From Larix sibirica (Eukaryota > Streptophyta > Pinopsida > Pinales > Pinaceae): a DNA stretch of 10,127 nt. The DNA is taken from NCBI GenBank assembly GCA_004151065.3, contig NWUY0300005748.1, forward strand, positions 27,659 to 37,785. The letters are read 5' to 3'. The notes beneath the pieces were generated by a model. The model was not told the origin of the DNA. It did not search any database and saw only the letters and a list, made by a program, of their open reading frames with translations. The first letter of the stretch is position 1. Each line of letters starts with the position of its first letter. Made by a program: the position numbers and the translations under genes. This document shows positions 1-7,824 of this stretch, piece by piece.

Positions 1-398
1 TGCCAGCTGCTCAGGGGTTGTTGTAGCCCTCAATCGTGCAATAACACATGTAGGGTCAGTCAGGCCTGTCTGCCAGCATCCATTTATGTTGCATCTAGTC
101 CTTGAAGGCGATGGGTCGAGCCATATAGGTGTCAGTACATTCGTAACTGCTTTCTATTAGATAATTCGAGGCTAAGGGCCTATATATTTCCATGTAATAA
201 GAGATAGAAAAGGGTTGGAAGTTAGACAGTTGAGACCTGAGAAGGCTGAACTCTGTTTTGAGGGATAATCCTTAATAGAATCGTAGTGTTGCAGTTGGTT
301 TTTTGACAGAGATTCATGTGTTGTTTATCTTACAATCTGTATCTTCTTCCTCTTATGTGAATGTATTTCTTGTTTCTCTTTTCCATATTGTATTCCTT
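1..398 (+). mobile_element. LTR-like fragment of a retrotransposon, truncated at both ends
   Basis: No convincing coding frame is seen here. The stretch has the layout of a plant LTR read on the plus strand: a TATA-like site at 181-188, a purine-rich stretch soon after (about 200-245), then a T-rich, pyrimidine-rich tail (about 300-398) like an R/U5 region. The right side ends at an ambiguous base (399) and the composition then shifts to A+T-rich spacer. No terminal CA, primer-binding site or second LTR is visible, so element boundaries and family cannot be fixed. The LTR call is an inference from overall look. It could equally be ordinary promoter-like spacer. Confidence 0.35.
181..188 (+). 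promoter_or_regulatory. TATA-like site within the LTR-like fragment
   Basis: TATATATT follows a GC-richer stretch ending in AAGGGCC. In plant LTRs a TATA box at such a place drives transcription of the element. Nothing else confirms activity, and A+T-rich DNA gives such matches by chance. Confidence 0.3.
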
Positions 399-399
399 N
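399..399. other. Ambiguous base (N)
   Basis: A single N marks an unresolved base. It lies where the LTR-like, mixed-composition sequence gives way to strongly A+T-rich sequence. The only other N in the window (5018) sits at a duplication junction, so this one may also mark a joined contig end. Confidence 0.95.
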
Positions 400-680
400 T
401 CCTATTATTATTTTCACAAGATATCTTAATACCAAATACATTTATATAATTAATTAATATTATTCTACTTTAATTTTTGTAATTTAATTAGAAATAATCT
501 AAAGCAAAGCAAGAAATAATAGATTACATCAGATGAATTATTTGAATTGAACTATTTAAATTAGCAATCTAGTTTAGTTTAATCTAGTCTAGTCCAATCC
601 TTAGCAATTGATGAATCAAGGGTTACCCAAACTAAGATTAATCCTCCTAGCCAACTAATAGCTTATCTATTTGTCTAGTT

Positions 681-704
681 CTAGGAAACCCATGGCTTTC
701 CTAG
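681..704. repeat. Short near-perfect palindrome
   Basis: CTAGGAAA (681-688) and TTTCCTAG (697-704) are inverted repeats around CCCATGGC, which itself contains the palindrome CCATGG. The whole 24 bp is self-complementary apart from one C:C pair. No function can be assigned. Confidence 0.75.
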
Positions 705-887
705 CCCTCTGTGCCCACAACTCTAAGAACAACAAAAATAGTAGTAATCAAGCTCTAAGTTTCCAAGCTCAAGGTTCCAAAGTTTAGTAATCCTCCACTC
801 AAGGTTTTCCCTTCTCCAATGATATCTATCTCCAAAGAACAAACCCCTAACCCATCTTCGAAAATCCTCTTTTATAAATTTTCACCA

Positions 888-921
888 CCTTCCTAGCCCT
901 TTGAGAAGGGCCCTGGGAAGG
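888..921. repeat. Potential two-part hairpin
   Basis: CCTTCC (888-893) can pair with GGAAGG (916-921). Inside these arms, CCCTT (897-901) can pair with AAGGG (906-910) around a TGAG loop. An internal loop separates the two stems. It is the most G+C-rich patch in the surrounding spacer. There is no T-tract or neighbouring gene to suggest a terminator, so it is recorded only as structure. Confidence 0.5.
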
Positions 922-925
922 TCAG

Positions 926-1140
926 AATATAACATAATATATTCATTTGCTTAACATTAATAATCTGTCAACCAACTTAGCAAGATAAATCATATCTAAT
1001 CCAAATAAAATCTTGGTAATTTATAAATAGATCAAAATATAATAAATTATGAATTCACCTACCTAATATTAATAATGTGACAACCCACTCAACGAGATAA
1101 AATTATATCTAATCCAAATCAAATCTCAGTAAGTTACAAA
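926..1140. repeat. Diverged direct repeat, period about 112 bp
   Basis: Two diverged copies lie head to tail, about 926-1028 and 1036-1140. The best-matching part pairs the block starting at 951 with the block starting at 1063. Shared words include ATTAATAAT and ATATCTAATCCAAAT. The copies differ by scattered substitutions and small indels, so this is an old local duplication. I see no third copy. Confidence 0.6.
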
Positions 1141-2424
1141 ATATTATCTTCTACGAAAACAAAGCTAAATTTCAAATGAAATCCAAAATCCCTCTTTTAA
1201 TAATTAAATATAACTTAATTCTAAATTCAAGTAAAAAAAATTCAAATGAAGGTTAAAGCAAAATCATACAATTAACCTCGTATGACACCCCACATTCATC
1301 AACCATTAACATTGTTATTTTAATCACTAATATATAGAACGGTACTAGTCTACACAAGCAAGGTATGTATGTGTATCTGACATATACATAGTTTGTGCGT
1401 GTACTACCGATAACCATCACCACCTCTATTGCATATTTCTTGTATGATCATAACCATGCATGCAATGCAATAATCAAGTAAACACAACATTAACCATCTT
1501 ACTGACCAAGAAACAATAATCCAATTTCAATTAAACATCATACCAAGATTATATTGAATGTATTAAGTAAATGATTTAAACACAATAGAAACCAAGCATA
1601 GAACTAAGGTGACATATCTAATTCCCAAAGAACATCCATGTCTACTCTAAATCATCCTTCCTTCCCAACTACTTCCACCTTTCCACATTCCATCATTTCC
1701 TATGTTGGAATATACTGGAGTGTCAACTATATTGGTCTAACCCTAGATATAACCTATAAGCAAAATTTTCCATTACATCGACCTAACTTACCCAACAAGC
1801 AACTAGTAGTCATCATCTCACATCTTGGGGAGTGTGGCTTAATAATTCCCTCCCACAAATCCAGTTTTTCAAGGATATACAATAGGTAAAACCTCCAACC
1901 CTCCTAATGGAACTAGAGTGAACACCCTATAAATAATCATATTGTGTAACAACACATTGTGTGACTGTTGTTATTCTTAGAGTTACATCATCAAATTTTT
2001 GGTTTGGGTAACCATGTTTCTTGTAAAAACCTGTAGTGGCCCACATATCATTGCAATGCATCGAACCAACAATTAACTCATGGATTAATGCTTTATAGTA
2101 TACCCTTCTCTTTCAATATCAATGACATCAAGGTCACTTTAGTACCACAAATATATGGCTATTAGTTATCCTGTCTAACTTGTGGGTTAGTCTTATAATT
2201 AAAACATAAGATTATGCATAATATTTTATTGTTTTCAAGTAATTACCAAGTTATCAACTCATAAACAACGTAAACAAATTTACCTATTTATCATGTACAT
2301 GGCACCCATTTAATCATTTAAATATAACGTAAATGAGTATCCGTGTACCTTGATCTTCCATTTAGATTTGGATGCTGGAAGCAAATCACACAAATGTTAT
2401 CACTAATAATATAAACAATAAACT

Positions 2425-2790
2425 GAGGCAGTAGGTGCAAGGGGGATCATTCTCGAACCCGACAAAAATACAGTTTTAACCTATGAATTGGTTCTCAGAT
2501 GAGCAACAAACATCCAAGCAAAGCAACATGATTTATACGTTGGAGTAGAATTTAGTGTCTCAATGGGAATTCAAAAGATCATAATGCTTGGGGACTCCAT
2601 CATGGTGCTCACTCAAACAAGGAAAAAATATGAATTAGACTCATAACAACGCATTCCTAAAGCCAAGCTAATGCACATAAGGCGTGAGATTAACATACAA
2701 GGTGATACCTTGTAAAATAATGCTTCTAAGCTAAATCAAGGCACATTGATTCAAGGTGATGGCCAACCCACAATACGTTGGCTCCCATAA
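2425..2790 (+). pseudogene. Decayed retroelement RNase H domain (first remnant)
   Basis: One plus-strand frame reads as a retroelement RNase H domain (RVT_3-like) in family order. It begins with a first-strand segment IILEPDKNTVLTYE and continues through LYVGVEFSV and GIQKIIMLGDS, where the Asp-Ser pair holds one catalytic Asp. It then shows HIRREINIQGDTL, matching the family's H-x-x-R-E-x-N-x-x-A-D-x-L region, and ends LNQGTLIQGDGQPTIRWLP. Such domains remove RNA from the RNA:DNA hybrid during retroelement copying. The domain is dead here: in-frame stops at 2500 (TGA), 2644 (TAA) and 2713 (TAA), a Lys where the catalytic Glu is expected (QAKQHDLY), and a missing N-terminal Asp strand (a stop lies at 2419). 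The final stop is TAA at 2788. I cannot tell whether the parent was a LINE or an LTR element. Confidence 0.7.
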
Positions 2791-2967
2791 GTTGGCATAC
2801 ATGCATGAATTAGATCGAATTCTGCTAATCTGTTGTAAGAAGTCAGATTTGATGGATTGTTTAAATGAGCTCGACCATTGTTTCAAATCCCAATGCACTC
2901 CCATGGGAAATCACATGAAGGCGAGCAGTAAGGATAACAAGGCGATGAGGTATTCATTCACTTCATT

Positions 2968-3638
2968 ATGTTTGCGAAGGACTCAGACGAAGTGGAGGGT
3001 AGCACAGTAATGGTGATTGTATCCTGTGATAAAATTGCCATCCCCTTAGATATGGGGGAGAAGCTATCAGTGTTAACGGTGTGTGGGAGACTAAAAGATG
3101 TTTGATTTGTAATTGGAATCCAAATTAGGCAGGAAAACAGACAAGAAATAAGGCTTGTTTTGGGGAGATTGCGGTAAGTGGGACCTTGGTAGAGATTAGA
3201 AGTAGCACTTAGCATGAAGACTGAGTGGGAGACAAGGATTGCATAGATCATAGCGAGCATAGGGGATGTACAAGAAGATATCAGGGATATTAAGAAAAAT
3301 ATGTCTTGGATGAATTCTCAAAGTACATAGAATTTGGATATTGTGAGGGAGCTCACTTCTCATACTTCATGTATGGATATCCGTTTATGTGATTTTGAAG
3401 AACACCTTCGTGTCTATGGGCATCAAGTTGATACCATGATGGACACTCTGAAATGACACACAATGATATGATGATGGTACACCAATCAAGGGCTACCCAA
3501 CAAATTGGAAGTCAAAGCAACAATGAATACATAGTTCTGCAGCCACCTCGCGTCATAGTGGATGTCTCATTCTCCAACGGCTAAGCAGGAAATGAAGTTA
3601 TTCCACAAGTTACCAGAAATGGGCGTAGCCCTGGTTAA
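2968..3638 (+). pseudogene. Decayed coiled-coil/gag-like coding remnant (copy 1)
   Basis: One frame runs 2968-3456 (162 codons before its final TGA) with internal stops at 3103 (TGA), 3175 (TAA), 3190, 3244 and 3328 (all TAG). A shift at about 3450 leads into a second frame to 3638, with one internal TAA at 3582. The text is coherent: an opening MFAKDSDEVEG, then a charged, probably helical stretch (GDVQEDIRDIKKNMSWMN ... RLCDFEEHLRVYGHQVDTMM), then polar linker sequence, QPPRVIVDVSFSNG, and finally PQVTRNGRSPG. A helical segment followed by a polar linker with a T-R-x-G-R motif recalls the gag-to-protease linker of some plant Gypsy elements, but no zinc knuckle or capsid motif is visible. 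Upstream, the frame at 2756-2967 may continue the same remnant through another shift. Coding origin is fairly likely; the gag identity is inference. Confidence 0.45.
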
Positions 3639-4010
3639 AATACTTTGCTATGTTATGTTTTTTTTAAATATGCTTAGCCAGTATATTAAACTGTATAGTT
3701 GCTTAGTAGATATAGACTCCTCTGTCAGGCACAATTTATTTAGTAGTTATAAATGAGCAATATAATGCTCCAGACAAACCTGTTATATCTTAGTTGAAAT
3801 TTTGTAATTTACTCTATTGATTTTTGTCAGTTGTTTATAATATCAAAATATCCATTTTAGTTAAAAATATATATAAACAATAAACTTAAAACATAACTTG
3901 GGCATGAAGGTAGGTGTGACAAGATTATTTTTTATAGAAAGGGAGTGACTTCAGGTGTGGTGTCTCATTAGATAAGGCTCTCATATGGATAAGGTTTGAA
4001 GCCTTCGAAG
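3639..4010. other. A+T-rich spacer between the two coding remnants (copy 1)
   Basis: No frame with recognisable motifs is seen. An 8-T run (3658-3665) is where copy 2 carries its extra G. The substitutions at 3697, 3792 and 3793 fall here. The region replaces whatever protease, reverse transcriptase or other sequence might once have separated a gag-like remnant from RNase H, if they ever belonged to one element. The counterpart in copy 2 is 5742-6114. Confidence 0.6.
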
Positions 4011-4449
4011 CATAAGAAAGCTAAAAGCCTAAATGAACTAGATATTTATTGCTCAAAACCCTGGGGTTTATTTGACGATGCATGCTAAGGTACCCCAAAT
4101 ATGCATGGTGCAGGGGCAATACTTTTTTAAATAATGATCATTATTTCCATTTAAAATATGGGTAAGGTTAGGAACAAATAATAGAGTAGAATTATATGCC
4201 TTGTGGATATTGATGAAAATGGTTTTTAATAAAGGTGTAAGTGGGTTACAAGTACTATGGGACTCAAATATTTTGATGGATTGTGCAAATTGCAGAAGTA
4301 AACTGACAAATTTAGCCTTAGATCCCATAATGACAAAAAAAATGGAGGCAAAAATGTAGTTTGAAGAAGTCTCGTTTACACATATCTATAGGGAATTTAA
4401 TTTTAAAACAAACGATATTTTAAAATAATTCCTTTTAATGCATGAAGGA
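4011..4449 (+). pseudogene. Decayed RVT_3-type RNase H domain (second remnant, copy 1)
   Basis: The plus strand reads as a retroelement RNase H in family order. KPWGLFDDA (from about 4062) carries the first catalytic Asp in the W-G-x-F-D-G-A context. HGAGAILF follows. After a frame change near 4120-4138 comes LGTNNRVELYALW, with the catalytic Glu. Next come GVSGLQVLWDSNILMDCAN, with the second Asp, then LTNLALDPIM and FTHIYREFNFKTNDIL, with the final Asp. This matches the NNxAExxAL, GDS and YRExNxxAD signatures of plant LINE and related RNase H domains. It is inactive: TAA at 4086, the frame change, TAG at 4357 and TAA at 4426. An antisense open frame over 4068-4328 is only its shadow. The sequence differs clearly from the RNase H remnant at 2425, so it comes from another family or lineage. 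Confidence 0.8.
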
Positions 4450-4875
4450 AATATGGATGAACAAGAATTTAGAGGAGATGTCTTTTTTTTATAAATATGT
4501 CAGGTCATTGTTTTAATGGTTTGGTTTTTTGGTTAGTCCGCTTCTCTGAACAATTTTTATTCTACAGTATTTTTATTGTTGGGATAGAAAGCCTATAGTA
4601 TGTATAAGTCTTTATCTCTTTTGAGAGTTACAAGTCTACTGAAGGAAGACTATAATATGTCGTAGAAGTTTAGGGTGAAGACATTCATAATATATCTAAG
4701 AACCAAAAGGAATAATCATGTGTATTTTGATTTCAATTTCAGAAATATCAAATCATACAAAAAAATTTTGTTGTAAAAAATATATGTAATTCCATATATC
4801 CACAAATATAGTTCCCTCAATTTAACCGAGTCCAACAAATAATAAGCAAAAAAATACAAAATAAGTCAATGTTAT
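4450..4875. other. Sequence downstream of RNase H remnant, no recognised gene (copy 1)
   Basis: The RNase H frame runs on a little (HEGNMDEQEFRGDVFF, about 4441-4488), which fits the acidic tail that follows the domain in LINE proteins. It then dissolves into A+T-rich sequence. Eight of the 16 copy differences lie in 4539-4639. There is no poly(A) tail or target-site duplication to mark a LINE end. The counterpart is 6554-6979. Confidence 0.5.
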
Positions 4876-5017
4876 TTAGCTTTCAAGTCAAAATATGCGG
4901 TGTTACAAGAAGCATGTAATGGGGAAAAATCATACGTTGATGGAGATGTTATATGGAAATTGACTTCCCAATTGATGAGGAAAGTGTGAAACAAGAAAAA
5001 CACAAAAGAAATGGTGC
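4876..5017 (+). pseudogene. Start of unrecognised coding remnant, cut off at the N (copy 1)
   Basis: This is identical to 6980-7121, where the remnant continues to about 7425. A coherent frame reads LAFKSKYAVLQEACNGEK and DGDVIWKLTSQLM, and another takes over near 4941 (FPIDEESVKQEKHKRN). Here it stops dead at 5017 because the next base is the N and then the start of copy 2. I do not recognise the protein. The abrupt loss is one reason to treat 5018 as a join. Confidence 0.35.
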
Positions 5018-5018
5018 N
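5018..5018. other. Ambiguous base (N) exactly at the duplication junction
   Basis: The N is flanked by the last base of copy 1 (5017) and the first base of copy 2 (5019). Both outer edges of the duplication (2916 and 7121) read smoothly into unique sequence, so this is the only novel junction. An N placed precisely here is what results when two overlapping contigs are joined without merging. Confidence 0.95.
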
Positions 5019-5070
5019 TGAAGGCGAGCAGTAAGGATAACAAGGCGATGAGGTATTCATTCACTTCATT

Positions 5071-5741
5071 ATGTTTGCGAAGGACTCAGACGAAGTGGAG
5101 GGTAGCACAGTAATGGTGATTGTATCCTGTGATAAAATTGCCATCCCCTTAGATATGGGGGAGAAGCTATCAGTGTTAACGGTGTGTGGGAGACTAAAAG
5201 ATGTTTGATTTGTAATTGGAATCCAAATTAGGCAGGAAAACAGACAAGAAATAAGGCTTGTTTTGGGGAGATTGCGGTAAGTGGGACCTTGGTAGAGATT
5301 AGAAGTAGCACTTAGCATGAAGACTGAGTGGGAGACAAGGATTGCATAGATCATAGCGAGCATAGGGGATGTACAAGAAGATATCAGGGATATTAAGAAA
5401 AATATGTCTTGGATGAATTCTCAAAGTACATAGAATTTGGATATTGTGAGGGAGCTCACTTCTCATACTTCATGTATGGATATCCGTTTATGTGATTTTG
5501 AAGAACACCTTCGTGTCTATGGGCATCAAGTTGATACCATGATGGACACTCTGAAATGACACACAATGATATGATGATGGTACACCAATCAAGGGCTACC
5601 CAACAAATTGGAAGTCAAAGCAACAATGAATACATAGTTCTGCAGCCACCTCGCGTCATAGTGGATGTCTCATTCTCCAACGGCTAAGCAGGAAATGAAG
5701 TTATTCCACAAGTTACCAGAAATGGGCGTAGCCCTGGTTAA
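5071..5741 (+). pseudogene. Decayed coiled-coil/gag-like coding remnant (copy 2)
   Basis: This is base-for-base identical to the remnant at 2968-3638, with the same internal stops and the same frame shift near the middle. It therefore adds no independent evidence on function. The antisense 100-codon open frame at 5061-5363 is its shadow. Confidence 0.45.
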
Positions 5742-6114
5742 AATACTTTGCTATGTTATGTTTTTTTGTAAATATGCTTAGCCAGTATATTAAACTGTAT
5801 GGTTGCTTAGTAGATATAGACTCCTCTGTCAGGCACAATTTATTTAGTAGTTATAAATGAGCAATATAATGCTCCAGACAAACCTGTTATATCTTGATTG
5901 AAATTTTGTAATTTACTCTATTGATTTTTGTCAGTTGTTTATAATATCAAAATATCCATTTTAGTTAAAAATATATATAAACAATAAACTTAAAACATAA
6001 CTTGGGCATGAAGGTAGGTGTGACAAGATTATTTTTTATAGAAAGGGAGTGACTTCAGGTGTGGTGTCTCATTAGATAAGGCTCTCATATGGATAAGGTT
6101 TGAAGCCTTCGAAG
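5742..6114. other. A+T-rich spacer between the two coding remnants (copy 2)
   Basis: This is the counterpart of 3639-4010. It contains the extra G at 5768, which interrupts the T-run, and the substitutions at 5801, 5896 and 5897. No gene is seen. Confidence 0.6.
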
Positions 6115-6553
6115 CATAAGAAAGCTAAAAGCCTAAATGAACTAGATATTTATTGCTCAAAACCCTGGGGTTTATTTGACGATGCATGCTAAGGTACCCC
6201 AAATATGCATGGTGCAGGGGCTATACTTTTTTAAATAATGATCATTATTTCCATTTAAAATATGGGTAAGGTTAGGAACAAATAATAGAGTAGAATTATA
6301 TGCCTTGTGGATACTGATGAAAATGGTTTTTAATAAAGGTGTAAGTGGGTTACAAGTACTACGGGACTCAAATATTTTGATGGATCGTGCAAATTGCAGA
6401 AGTAAACTGACAAATCTAGCCTTAGCTCCCATAATGACAAAAAAAATGGAGGCAAAAATGTAGTTTGAAGAAGTCTCGTTTACACATATCTATAGGGAAT
6501 TTAATTTTAAAACAAACGATATTTTAAAATAATTCCTTTTAATGCATGAAGGA
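6115..6553 (+). pseudogene. Decayed RVT_3-type RNase H domain (second remnant, copy 2)
   Basis: This is the same RNase H remnant as at 4011-4449, with the same TAA, frame change, TAG and TAA. Five of the six substitutions in this segment are in or near conserved blocks. The Trp before the catalytic Asp-Ser becomes Arg (codon ending at 6364). The Cys in MDCAN becomes Arg. LALDPIM becomes LALAPIM, which is closer to the usual LAPIM of the family. Two further changes are silent Leu codons (TTG/CTG, TTA/CTA) and one is a silent Ala codon (at 6222). No disabling change is repaired, so this copy is also dead. Confidence 0.8.
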
Positions 6554-6979
6554 AATATGGATGAACAAGAATTTAGAGGAGATGTCTTTTTTTTATAAAT
6601 ATGTCAGGTCATTGTTTTAATGGTTTGGTTTTTTGGTTAGTCTGCTTCTCTGAACAATTTTTATTCTACATTATTTTTATTGTTGGGCTAGAAAGCCTAT
6701 AGTATGTATAAGTCTTTATCTCTTTTGAAAGTTAAAAGTTTATTGAAGGAAGACTATAATATGTCGTAGAAGTTTAGGGTGAAGACATTCATAATATATC
6801 TAAGAACCAAAAGGAATAATCATGTGTATTTTGATTTCAATTTCAGAAATATCAAATCATACAAAAAAATTTTGTTGTAAAAAATATATGTAATTCCATA
6901 TATCCACAAATATAGTTCCCTCAATTTAACCGAGTCCAACAAATAATAAGCAAAAAAATACAAAATAAGTCAATGTTAT
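6554..6979. other. Sequence downstream of RNase H remnant, no recognised gene (copy 2)
   Basis: This is the counterpart of 4450-4875. It holds the cluster of differences corresponding to 4539-4639. From 6744 onward it is identical to copy 1. I see no coding frame beyond the short RNase H tail. Confidence 0.5.
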
Positions 6980-7425
6980 TTAGCTTTCAAGTCAAAATAT
7001 GCGGTGTTACAAGAAGCATGTAATGGGGAAAAATCATACGTTGATGGAGATGTTATATGGAAATTGACTTCCCAATTGATGAGGAAAGTGTGAAACAAGA
7101 AAAACACAAAAGAAATGGTGCCCTCAACGCCATGGACTTTTATTTTCAATTAGCATTCAAGTTAGATAGGCATGGGATTTCATTTATGATACCTTTAGCT
7201 TGTAGGAGAATATTGGTATAAGAAATCAAAAGGTTGAAAGGTGTGAGAGCTTTGTAGTAAGCAATGGTAAGACAAGTCGTGGACAAGCCTTGAATTCAAG
7301 AATATGCCTAAAGACACCACAAGCATAACACCTTGGAGATCAATGTAAGGAGTGAAGGATACCCATTATCATGTGTAAGGTCAGAATAAATATCATTAGA
7401 AGAAATGGCTAATGAGTTTGAGAAG
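6980..7425 (+). pseudogene. Unrecognised decayed coding remnant crossing the duplication edge
   Basis: A coherent frame (LAFKSKYAVLQEACNGEK, DGDVIWKLTSQLM) gives way, by a shift near 7045, to a second frame. That frame is open to 7218 and remains readable to 7425 through stops at 7219, 7255, 7258, 7291, 7309 and 7387. Its text includes ESVKQEKHKRNGALNAMDF, LAFKLDRHGISFMIPLACRR, EIKRLKGVRAL and ISLEEMANEFEK. The frame passes straight through 7121, so the right edge of copy 2 is native sequence. The composition looks like a soluble protein rather than random A+T-rich DNA, but I do not recognise a family. A retroelement gag region is possible; no motif proves it. Confidence 0.35.
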
Positions 7426-7429
7426 TAAG

Positions 7430-7820
7430 TTTGTTGATTTATTTTCGATGGATGTTAAGTTTTAATATTTATCTTTTTTATTTAACCTATTAAGTATCTT
7501 GTTGATATCATTATAACATTATTTATTTTGTTTTTCTACAACAAGAAGATTAAGTTGGGATCAAGCAAGAGCTTAGAATGCAGGCCACTATATACACACA
7601 CCCTTTAGAAAACTGTCACTAAAATTTAGTTAATAATAGGAAGAATGGTAATCTTGACACATAGTCTTGGCATCTACTCAAGTAGACCATCTCTTTTTAT
7701 TTGTAATATTTGAAAATTAAATTAAGCTAAAAAATATGTACAGAGCAAAGGAGATTTAGCAAGAATGTATCTTTAATATAGATGACATTGTTAGGACTAT
7801 TCACCCTACTTAGGAGAAAT
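7430..7820. other. A+T-rich spacer, no gene seen
   Basis: Low-complexity T-rich and A-rich stretches dominate (for example 7450-7545 and 7695-7740). No convincing frame or repeat is seen. This spacer separates the plus-strand remnants on the left from the minus-strand remnants on the right. Confidence 0.6.
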
Positions 7821-7824
7821 ATTG

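Larger units (their letters stand above)
400..2424. other. A+T-rich spacer without a recognisable gene
   Basis: The plus strand is poor in G (for example 5 G against 11 C in 961-1020) and rich in short A/T runs. I found no reading frame with recognisable protein motifs. The longest open frame (1638-1889, 83 codons) has no recognisable motif. Small structures are listed separately: an inverted repeat at 681-704, a hairpin at 888-921 and a diverged direct repeat at about 926-1140. The C-over-G skew would fit decayed sequence whose sense strand was the minus strand, but I could not recover a protein from that strand. Confidence 0.6.
2916..5017. repeat. 2.1-kb direct tandem duplication, copy 1
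   Basis: This 2102-bp unit recurs at 5019-7121 in the same orientation, with only the N at 5018 between them. The two copies align with 16 substitutions and one inserted G in copy 2 (5768, within a T-run). All differences fall between 3665 and 4639. The first 749 bp and the last 378 bp are identical. Copy 1 ends at C5017, whose partner in copy 2 is C7121, where the sequence runs on without a break. Contents in order: gag-like remnant, spacer, RNase H remnant, spacer, start of an unrecognised remnant. Confidence 0.97.
5019..7121. repeat. 2.1-kb direct tandem duplication, copy 2
   Basis: This is the 2103-bp second copy of 2916-5017. Relative to copy 1 it has an extra G at 5768. Copy 1 positions that differ by substitution are 3697, 3792, 3793, 4118, 4210, 4258, 4282, 4312, 4322, 4539, 4567, 4584, 4625, 4631, 4636 and 4639. 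Eleven are transitions and five are transversions. Overall identity is about 99.2 per cent. The sequence continues past 7121 into unique DNA. Confidence 0.97.

Noticed and set aside
1638-1889. 83-codon plus-strand open frame in the spacer
   Set aside because: It is Ser/Pro/Ile-rich text with no motif, no coding-like codon pattern and no neighbouring gene signals. It fits chance in C-rich, G-poor DNA.
2409-2424. 16-bp word ATATAAACAATAAACT shared with 3871-3886, each upstream of an RNase H remnant
   Set aside because: It is low-complexity A+T-rich sequence, and its distance to the two RNase H remnants differs (next to it in one case, about 125 bp away in the other). Chance is sufficient.
2958-3260. 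100-codon minus-strand open frame, also present at 5061-5363
   Set aside because: It lies antisense to the gag-like remnant. The second copy is identical only because of the duplication, so its recurrence is not evidence of conservation.
4068-4328. 86-codon minus-strand open frame, also at 6172-6432
   Set aside because: It is antisense to the RNase H remnant, whose motifs are clear on the plus strand. The substitutions between copies make better sense in the plus-strand frame.
5018-5018. Treating the tandem duplication as a functional gene-pair expansion
   Set aside because: Both copies carry the same stops and frame breaks, and the junction carries an N. Neither copy is intact.
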